Source of the DNA: Planctomycetota bacterium
GTDB lineage: Bacteria; Planctomycetota; Phycisphaerae; Sedimentisphaerales; Anaerobacaceae
Assembly (NCBI GenBank): GCA_026386835.1
Contig: JAPLMV010000175.1
Coordinates: 1 to 12,307 of the forward strand
DNA: 12,307 nucleotides
Direction: 5' to 3'
The notes under the pieces are model-generated. The model worked only from the letters and a program-made list of their open reading frames with translations. It was not told the DNA's origin and made no database searches. Made by a program: the position numbers and the translations under genes. Below, in pieces: positions 4,692-10,671 of the stretch; position 1 is the first letter of the stretch; the number at the start of each line of letters is the position of its first letter.

Positions 4692-5384
4692 TTAACTTTC
4701 GACTTCGACTTTGGCAGCGTGACCCTGGCAGCGTGGGCATTTGCAGACACCTACCCGCCGCAAGTGTGAGACGCCTGCAAGATTTCTGGTCTCAATGAGT
4801 TTTGCGCCTTTGGCCCTCATCTTGCGAAACGCCATTTTCGCATCCCTTTTGTTATACAATCCGACCGCATCGGTTACGATACTGACTTTTTTGCCGCGCT
4901 GTATAAGCCCTAAAGCCGTGGCCTGTACCGCACCTTCGGCACTTGCGCCGATAAGTATAAACTCGCTGGCCTGGACTTCACTTAACAATCTTTCGATACG
5001 CGGTTCTTCGAACGGGTCCACGCAGCGTTTATGAAGGATAATCTGTCGATACTGGCGCATTATATCTCGAGGCAGGTCGGTATTGGTCTCGGCAGGAAAG
5101 CTGATTCTGTTGCTTAAGAGGGTATAGTGGATTTTCTTCTGGCCTTCAGTGCCGTCCACACAATAGTCGAACACACTGAAGCCGTTATTATTTGGGTAAA
5201 CTTCGCATGTAGAGATTACCGGCACATTTTTGGACCTTGCCCAGGCCATAATGCGGCGGATGTTTGCCAAAATCCGCCTGTGATTTCGCGTGCACGCACT
5301 GCCGTTAGCCAGCATGAAATCCTTCTGCGTGTTCACATCGATTAGCACCTGCCTTCGCCGTAATCTGATTAATTGCCGAATCAT
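4692..5384 (-). CDS. Isochorismatase-like hydrolase homologue lacking the catalytic cysteine
   Basis: This protein of 230 residues has the isochorismatase-like (cysteine hydrolase) fold. The N-terminal strand 'QVLIDVNTQKDFM' carries D16. 'ILHKRCVDPFEEPRIERLL' carries K119. 'FILIGASAEGAVQATALG' followed by 'VSIVTDAVG' is the nucleophile strand and helix. Family members have a D-K-C triad, but here the cysteine position in 'GASAEGAVQATA' is Ala152 (codon GCG, 4929-4931), so ordinary cysteine-hydrolase chemistry should be impossible. The C-terminus adds CKCPRCQGH (C214, C216, C219, H222), a possible zinc knuckle. The start at 5384 is preferred because AGAGGA lies about nine bases upstream; ATG at 5393 and TTG at 5415-5417 are alternatives with their AGGA/AGGAG abutting the start. 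Function is unknown: a binding protein or a different chemistry. Confidence 0.72.
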   Translation of the reverse strand: MIRQLIRLRRRQVLIDVNTQKDFMLANGSACTRNHRRILANIRRIMAWARSKNVPVISTCEVYPNNNGFSVFDYCVDGTEGQKKIHYTLLSNRISFPAETNTDLPRDIMRQYRQIILHKRCVDPFEEPRIERLLSEVQASEFILIGASAEGAVQATALGLIQRGKKVSIVTDAVGLYNKRDAKMAFRKMRAKGAKLIETRNLAGVSHLRRVGVCKCPRCQGHAAKVEVES

Positions 5385-5541
5385 TTTGGGCATTCCTCTT
5401 TTTGCCGTTAGGTACAACTCCTAAATAAGGTTCAGTACTATTAATAATACGCATTCGACCACAATTTAGTTCTCATTGAGTTATCGAATATACACAGGCG
5501 ATACTTTAATATCTGCCTGCGGAAAAATCAGTTTCTATACT

Positions 5542-5568
5542 TTGCGAAACGCCTGGCTCTGCTATAAT
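5542..5568 (+). promoter_or_regulatory. Predicted extended -10 promoter of trmB
   Basis: TGCTATAAT at 5560-5568 is a perfect extended -10 element (TGnTATAAT). A weak -35, TTGCGA at 5542-5547, is 15 bp upstream, which is tolerable for an extended -10 promoter. Transcription would begin near 5575, about 75 nt before the preferred trmB start. Apart from this and three AGGAC words at 7-bp spacing (5581-5600), the divergent gap 5385-5651 holds nothing I recognise. Confidence 0.5.
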
Positions 5569-5651
5569 ACCACCAAATACAGGACTTAGGACCCAGGACC
5601 AACGGGGTTTTGGGGCTGTTTTTCGCCTCTTTGTTAGATGCTTTCGAACTT

Positions 5652-6275
5652 ATGGCTAAAATATTAAAAGACTACCCTGCTATTTCGCTCAAGCAGGAAG
5701 ATTTGAACGAAAAAATTGACTTTACGCGGATTTTCGGACGTTCCGGGTCGGTCCATATCGAGGTTGGCTCAGGAAAAGGCGCTTTTCTGCTCAACCAGGC
5801 AAAGGCCCAGCAGGATGTGAATTTCCTCGCAATCGAATGGGCGAGCAAATACTACCGTTACGCCGTTGACCGCATCGGCCGATGGGGGCTGACCAATGTG
5901 CGGATTATCCGTACCGATGCCGTTGATTTTATAGCCCGGTTTGTGCCAGCCGATTCCATCGAATGTTTTCATATTTATTTTCCAGACCCCTGGCCGAAAA
6001 AACGCCATCACAAAAGACGGTTCATAAACTCGGCTAATCTTGAGCAGCTAATGCGATGCCTTAAAAAAGGCGGGGCTATCAAAATTGCTACTGACCATGC
6101 GGAATATTTTCAGCAGATTCGGTATGTTTTGTCTGAGCCGGGAAATAAACTTGAAAAAATAGATTTTCTCGCACCGAACGGCACTAATGAGGGCGAATGG
6201 GTAGGCACGAATTTCGAGCGGAAATATATCAAGGAGCAAAGACCGATTTACACCATCGCCGCCAGAAAAACTTAA
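5652..6275 (+). CDS. trmB: tRNA (guanine-N7-)-methyltransferase
   Basis: TrmB uses S-adenosylmethionine to make m7G at position 46 of the tRNA variable loop. The 207-residue product shows 'HIEVGSGKGAFL' (35-46, SAM motif I), 'AIEW' (60-63), and the family hallmark 'PDPWPKKRHHKRRF' (111-124). It also has 'ATDHAEY' (146-152) and the C-terminal 'GTNFERKY' (185-192) that contacts substrate. The length is normal. The frame is open back to a TTG at 5610, but that adds 14 residues unlike the family, so ATG 5652 (MAKILKDYP) is chosen; its ribosome binding site is poor. The gene has its own promoter, converges on hydF, and the 55-bp gap between them (6276-6330) shows no obvious hairpin terminator. Confidence 0.93.
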   Translation: MAKILKDYPAISLKQEDLNEKIDFTRIFGRSGSVHIEVGSGKGAFLLNQAKAQQDVNFLAIEWASKYYRYAVDRIGRWGLTNVRIIRTDAVDFIARFVPADSIECFHIYFPDPWPKKRHHKRRFINSANLEQLMRCLKKGGAIKIATDHAEYFQQIRYVLSEPGNKLEKIDFLAPNGTNEGEWVGTNFERKYIKEQRPIYTIAARKT

Positions 6276-6330
6276 CCTGCCAGCATCATAAAAAGCATTG
6301 TCATTGGTTTTATTATCATAGACACTTCAG

Positions 6331-7551
6331 CTATTTTTTTTTAACAGGACTGAAACCGGTTTTAGCGAAAGGCTGCATAGCTCTGTTGAATATTCCATGG
6401 ATGTAAGATATAGCCATTCCATAGTTTGTAATAGGTACTTTTGCTTTTTGAGCTTTTTCGATTCTTGAAAGCATTTGCTGCCTGTTGAATACGCACCCAG
6501 CGCAATGCACTATAAGTTTATAAGGCGTTAAATCATCCGGGAGGTCTCGACCCGCCACTACATCAATCTTCAATTTAACGCCTGTATATTCCTGCAGCCA
6601 TCGAGGGATTTTTATCCTGCCTATATCGTCCTTTAGCGGATGATGGGTACAGGCCTCCGCAATAAGCACCTTGTCGCCTTCTCTGAGCGAGTCTATGGAT
6701 TTTACTCCTTTGACAAATTCGGCCAAATCCCCTTTAAGTCGAGCAAAAAGAATGGAAAAGCTTGTAAGCGGGACCTCGTCAGGGACAATTTGTGAAACTT
6801 TTTCAAATGCCTGACTATCAGTAACCACAAGAGCAGGCGGCTTTTTTAAGGAGGCTAAAGCATGCGCCAGTTGGTGCTCTTTTACAATTAAACAGTAAGC
6901 ATTATTGTCGAGCGTGTCTCTTAATGCCTGCACCTGCGGCAGCAGCATTCGGCCTGCCGGAGCTTCGATATCTATTGGGGTAACCAATACCACCAAATCA
7001 TCAGGTTTAATAAGATCGCCAAGCACAGGAGGAGTGGTCATGAATTCCTGCGGCGTTGCATGGGCAAGAGTTGTGCGAAGGTCATCAATGCCCTGCATTT
7101 TAGCAATAGAAGTCGTAACAATAAATTTACAGCCGGCATTTCGGGCAGCAGTCTCTAATTCGTTATCTTCCCTGACATCGCTTTTATTGGCCGCTACAAC
7201 GACAGGTATGTTATGTGTTTTGAATAGTTTTAGTAACTCGGCTTCATAGCTCTGCCAGCCATCTGTAACCAGTATAGCCAGTTCTGTTCTTTCGATAACC
7301 TGTGTTGTTTTTTTGATACGGCTCCGTCCCAGTTCACCTGTATCATCGATGCCTGCTGTATCAATGAAAACCACGGGACCTATTGGTTTAAGTTCCATAA
7401 CTTTTTCGACCGGGTCCGTGGTTGTGCCAGGCACATCAGAGACTATCGATACCTGCTGCCGTACCAGTGCATTAAGGATAGAGGATTTTCCAGCATTCCT
7501 TCTGCCAAAAATACCTATATGCAATCTTAAGCTCTTTGGAGTCTTAAACAT
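6331..7551 (-). CDS. hydF: [FeFe] hydrogenase maturation GTPase HydF
   Basis: HydF is the scaffold on which HydE and HydG products are assembled into the 2Fe subcluster before transfer to HydA. The 406-residue protein has a TrmE-like GTPase domain: P-loop 'GRRNAGKS' (16-23), 'PGTTTDP' (41-47), 'DTAG' (64-67), 'NKSD' (122-125). A dimerisation domain and a C-terminal [4Fe-4S] domain follow. The cluster motif CxH...HCxxC is intact: C301 and H303 in 'ACTHHP', then H349, C350 and C353 in 'VHCAGC'. The tail 'VPITNYGMAISYIHG' is also typical. GAGGT lies eight bases before the ATG. It is the last gene of the operon, separated from the response regulator by 97 bp that include a hairpin. Assignment is firm. 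Confidence 0.96.
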   Translation of the reverse strand: MFKTPKSLRLHIGIFGRRNAGKSSILNALVRQQVSIVSDVPGTTTDPVEKVMELKPIGPVVFIDTAGIDDTGELGRSRIKKTTQVIERTELAILVTDGWQSYEAELLKLFKTHNIPVVVAANKSDVREDNELETAARNAGCKFIVTTSIAKMQGIDDLRTTLAHATPQEFMTTPPVLGDLIKPDDLVVLVTPIDIEAPAGRMLLPQVQALRDTLDNNAYCLIVKEHQLAHALASLKKPPALVVTDSQAFEKVSQIVPDEVPLTSFSILFARLKGDLAEFVKGVKSIDSLREGDKVLIAEACTHHPLKDDIGRIKIPRWLQEYTGVKLKIDVVAGRDLPDDLTPYKLIVHCAGCVFNRQQMLSRIEKAQKAKVPITNYGMAISYIHGIFNRAMQPFAKTGFSPVKKK

Positions 7552-7566
7552 TTATCGTTACCTCAG

Positions 7567-7588
7567 TTGTCCGCACATACACGGACAA
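7567..7588. promoter_or_regulatory. Hairpin in the leader just upstream of hydF
   Basis: TTGTCCG (7567-7573) and CGGACAA (7582-7588) form a perfect 7-bp stem with an 8-nt loop. On the hydF strand it ends only a few bases before the GAGGT ribosome binding site, so it could affect translation, mRNA processing or stability between the response regulator and hydF. On the plus strand it is followed by TTTTATT, which resembles a weak terminator for opposing transcription. It may also be a protein-binding site. Confidence 0.4.
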
Positions 7589-7648
7589 TTTTATTGCGTC
7601 AATGCAATATCCCCGCATACGCTTGAGACAATAAACGGCACAATATGA

Positions 7649-8029
7649 CTATATGTTGTCTGCCACAGTCTTCAAAAGAACTTCAGGTTTTACCGGTTTT
7701 TCAAGTACGCCTTTTACAGGCAGCCATGTTTCATCAGATTCAAAACCAAAAGGCAGAGACATTTCTCTTCTGACTCCTGTTATCAGTATGACCGGCACAG
7801 ATTTCAGCTTCTCCTCCTTGTGTATCTCACGAGCCACATCGAAACCTTCGGACTTTGTCGTCATCATAACATCAAGCAAAATAATGTCGGGTTTTTGTTC
7901 CCTGGCCTTGGCGATACCAATCTTTCCGTTGGGTGCCGAATCAACAACATAGCCTTTGGCATCCAACACATTTGCCATAGCCTCCACAAATTCAGGATCA
8001 TCATCGATTATAAGCACTCTGTAAGCCAT
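7649..8029 (-). CDS. Single-domain response regulator (CheY-like receiver)
   Basis: The 126 residues are one receiver domain with no output domain. The acidic pocket is 'IIDDDPEF' (D9-D11), the phosphoacceptor is D53 in 'IILLDVMM', T84 lies in 'ILITGVR', and K111 in 'LEKPVKPE', so phosphorylation should be possible. AAGGAG lies about eight bases before the ATG. It sits inside the hydrogenase operon, 34 bp after hydE and 97 bp before hydF, on the same strand. Co-transcription implies a link to hydrogenase expression or activity, by protein-protein contact since it has no DNA-binding domain. The partner histidine kinase is not in the window; it may lie upstream of hydA or elsewhere. Confidence 0.92.
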   Translation of the reverse strand: MAYRVLIIDDDPEFVEAMANVLDAKGYVVDSAPNGKIGIAKAREQKPDIILLDVMMTTKSEGFDVAREIHKEEKLKSVPVILITGVRREMSLPFGFESDETWLPVKGVLEKPVKPEVLLKTVADNI

Positions 8030-8063
8030 TTTAATTGCTCCTTTCTAAAATTAGTTAAACATA

Positions 8064-9140
8064 TTAATTGTGCAGCACACCTGCATGTGAGTTTTTTTTT
8101 GAATCACCTCGTGAATAACAGATTGAGCGGTTTATTGTCTTAGCCATTGTTTCAATACAATGGACACATTCGCCGCTTTGTTCATTGACGCATCGTTTTC
8201 CGGGATAAATCTCATACAATCTTTTATAAGGCTGCGGCGTAAAGTTTGGCATAAGTACATTTGCGCCTGCCTTGAGAGCAAGAAGCCTTGCATCGCCTTT
8301 ACCAACACTGCCGATAGCTGTCGTCGCCGGAATATGGGTATCTTTGGTTACTATCCTTGTTACAGCAATAACCTTTAACGCTAATTTTATATTTCCTAAC
8401 GGTTCGTTTTTTAGCGGTGTCATCTCGTGCGGAATAAAAAGCCCGATACCGAGCATATCAAAGCCCTCTTTTTTGAAGAATAAGATATCTTTGGCCAAAG
8501 AACGTATTGTCTGACCTTTAAGCCCGACAAGGCATCCAGAACCATTTTGATAGCCAAGAGCTTTAAGATTTCTCGAACACTCTATCCTGTTTTCAAAACT
8601 CATTTGCGTATGGATCGAATCATAAAGCGCTTTATCGGTGGTCTCAATCTTGAGCAAATATCTGTCTGCCCCTGCCTGTTTCCAAAGTTTGTAATCTTCA
8701 TAGCTGCGTTCTCCAACCGAAAGCGTAACGGCGACATCGAAATCCATCTTGATTCGTTCAATTAAGTCTTTGAGCCAATACGCATCGAGGTCTCCGTCTT
8801 CGCCGGATTGCAGAACAACGGTTTTGATACCAGCAGCGGCAATATCGTTTACTGCGGACATTATCTGGCTGCTATCAAGCCGGTATCTTTGCAGTTCTCT
8901 GTTGTATTTGTTCAAGCCGCAGTAAAAACAGGTATTTCTGCAAAAATTAGAGAATTCGATCAAACCTCTCAATAAAATTTCATCACCAACAAACCGACTT
9001 CTTACCTGGTCAGCATATTCAAAGAGCGATTCCATTTGCTGCTCATCTTCCAGAGCAAGCAGATACTCAAGGTCAACGAGGTCAGGGATCTCGCTGCCAT
9101 ACACTTTATCAAGAACGCTTTTTATGTCTCGAACAGTCAT
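8064..9140 (-). CDS. hydE: [FeFe] hydrogenase maturase HydE (radical SAM)
   Basis: HydE is the radical SAM enzyme that acts on the HydG-derived Fe(CO)2CN-cysteine complex on the way to the 2Fe subcluster. The 358-residue protein carries CX3CX2C (C67, C71, C74 in 'NFCRNTCFYCGL') for the SAM-binding [4Fe-4S] cluster. It also has the typical 'VLQSGED' (109-115) and 'LLKIETTDKALY' (162-173) segments and 'LVGLKGQT' (204-211). The optional second cluster motif CX7CX2C is present (C317, C325, C328), as in Thermotoga maritima HydE; many homologues lack it. AGGA precedes the ATG by five bases. It begins 14 bp after the hydG stop, so the two are almost certainly co-transcribed. BioB/PylB-like proteins are the nearest alternatives, but context and motifs favour HydE. 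Confidence 0.95.
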   Translation of the reverse strand: MTVRDIKSVLDKVYGSEIPDLVDLEYLLALEDEQQMESLFEYADQVRSRFVGDEILLRGLIEFSNFCRNTCFYCGLNKYNRELQRYRLDSSQIMSAVNDIAAAGIKTVVLQSGEDGDLDAYWLKDLIERIKMDFDVAVTLSVGERSYEDYKLWKQAGADRYLLKIETTDKALYDSIHTQMSFENRIECSRNLKALGYQNGSGCLVGLKGQTIRSLAKDILFFKKEGFDMLGIGLFIPHEMTPLKNEPLGNIKLALKVIAVTRIVTKDTHIPATTAIGSVGKGDARLLALKAGANVLMPNFTPQPYKRLYEIYPGKRCVNEQSGECVHCIETMAKTINRSICYSRGDSKKNSHAGVLHN

Positions 9141-9154
9141 ATTTTCCTGCCGAC

Positions 9155-10663
9155 TTAGAAATACATGTCTCTTTGTCCTGCCTTGGTTTTTTCGTAAAAA
9201 CTCATAAGCTGAGGATATAGCGACGGCATCTTTTCTTTTATTTCCCTGATCTCTTTTGCGATTAAATTTTCACCAATGGCGATAGTCTCTGGGCTTGCAA
9301 AATCATCGAGCCATTCTCTGAACGTAATAACAGCGTTAAGTTTACAGAACTGTCCTTCCTTGCCACATCTAAGCAGGTTCATAATTTTCTCTCCTGTTCT
9401 GCCGCACCGGTAGCCGGCCGTGCAAAACGAAGTAATGTAACCGGCTTCGGCTAATTCCCTGACCACCGTATCAAGACTTCTTATATCGCCGAGCATAAAC
9501 TGCTGTTTGTTTCCTTGCTGGCAGTCGGTTGCACCAGCGTATGCCCCTATCCCTATCCTGGTGGAAGCGTCTGTTTGTGTGCAGCCAAGAGGCAGAATCT
9601 GCCTTCTCATCTCAGCATTTTCACGAGCGGTCAAAATCATCCCTGTATAAGGAACAGCCAGACGAATCACAGTGACAAGTTTCCTAAAATCACTATCACT
9701 CACTGCATATTCAGGATTTTGCGTAAACGGTGTATTGTCCGCAGGTTCGAGTCGTGGAAAAGATATTGTGTGAGGGCCTATCCCGAATTTCTCTTCAAGT
9801 TCAATGGCATGACTCAAGAGGCCCATTACCTCGAATTTCCAGTCATAAATACCAAACAAAGCACCGATTCCAACATCATCACAACCAGCCTCCATCGCCC
9901 TATGCATCGCATACAGCCGCCATAAGTAATCACCTTTAATGGTATTTTGAGGGTGTACCTGTTCATACGTTTGACGGTGATAAGTTTCCTGGAATACCTG
10001 GACTGTTCCGATGCCGACTTCCTTAAGAATCTTTAAATCCTCGATAGACATCGGTGCAGCATTGACATTAGACCTTCGAATCTGACTAAAACCGCATTTG
10101 GTTTTTACTTTCACATCAGCTATGGCCTGTATCGTCGAAGCTATATAGTCCACATCTGTTTTTGAATCTTCGCCAAATACAACAATCAGGCGTTTATGAC
10201 CAATCTGACCAACCAAAACTTCCGTTTCTCTCTTAATTTCGTCAATGCTCAATCTCTTTCTTTTGGCGTGCTTGTTGCTTTTCCGGAAGCCGCAGTACAA
10301 ACAATCATTGACACAGAGATTGCTGATGTACAGCGGAGCAAACGTTACAATTCGGTTGTCATAGACCTTTTTCTTTACCTGGCCGGCTGCCTGTTCCATC
10401 TCCGCTATCAATTCCGCATCGTCGACATTAAGTAAACAGGCTGTTTCATCAAAAGTCAGCGTTTCAACAGCCAAAGACTTCTGCAAAATATCTTTTACTC
10501 TGGCGCTATCCGGATTATTGTTCGACCACAGTTGGCTTTCGATTTTCTCCGAGTCGATGAAACATTTGCCATCGTTGAGATACTTTGTTATCTGGTGATG
10601 CTTTACCCTGTTTGCAATCCAGCGGTTGGCGTTATCAGCGATTGTATTAGTTTTTGGCTTCAT
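9155..10663 (-). CDS. hydG: [FeFe] hydrogenase maturase HydG (radical SAM tyrosine lyase), unusual auxiliary-cluster motif
   Basis: HydG cleaves tyrosine to p-cresol and dehydroglycine and turns the latter into CO and CN bound to an Fe. The 502-residue protein has the N-terminal radical SAM motif C117-X3-C121-X2-C124 ('NLCVNDCLYCGF') and 'GTVQVFQETYH' (219-229). The C-terminal region 'SFCTAGYRCGRTGEK' to 'GQFCKLNAVITF' corresponds to the auxiliary dangler-cluster domain that is absent from the relative ThiH. The family motif there is CX2CX22C. Here the first Cys (C414) and last (C440) are in register, but the second is Gly417 (GGC, 9413-9415), with a Cys at 420 where many homologues have Glu. 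AGG lies about eight bases before the ATG, 8 bp after the hydA stop. It is the second gene of the operon. HydG identity is firm; auxiliary-cluster function is uncertain. Confidence 0.95.
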   Translation of the reverse strand: MKPKTNTIADNANRWIANRVKHHQITKYLNDGKCFIDSEKIESQLWSNNNPDSARVKDILQKSLAVETLTFDETACLLNVDDAELIAEMEQAAGQVKKKVYDNRIVTFAPLYISNLCVNDCLYCGFRKSNKHAKRKRLSIDEIKRETEVLVGQIGHKRLIVVFGEDSKTDVDYIASTIQAIADVKVKTKCGFSQIRRSNVNAAPMSIEDLKILKEVGIGTVQVFQETYHRQTYEQVHPQNTIKGDYLWRLYAMHRAMEAGCDDVGIGALFGIYDWKFEVMGLLSHAIELEEKFGIGPHTISFPRLEPADNTPFTQNPEYAVSDSDFRKLVTVIRLAVPYTGMILTARENAEMRRQILPLGCTQTDASTRIGIGAYAGATDCQQGNKQQFMLGDIRSLDTVVRELAEAGYITSFCTAGYRCGRTGEKIMNLLRCGKEGQFCKLNAVITFREWLDDFASPETIAIGENLIAKEIREIKEKMPSLYPQLMSFYEKTKAGQRDMYF

Positions 10664-10671
10664 AAGAATAC

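Noticed and set aside
4741..5034. Plus-strand ORF opposite the isochorismatase-like gene
   Set aside because: It is antisense to a gene with recognisable family motifs, and its translation shows no protein-like features.
5581..5601. Three AGGAC words with 7-bp period upstream of trmB
   Set aside because: The array is very short and could arise by slippage; I see no link to a function.
6331..6342. T-run after trmB as an intrinsic terminator
   Set aside because: The T-run encodes the lysines and stop at the end of hydF on the other strand, and no hairpin precedes it.
9155..10663. ThiH (thiamine tyrosine lyase) instead of HydG
   Set aside because: The protein is much longer than ThiH, has the C-terminal auxiliary domain, and lies between hydA and hydE.
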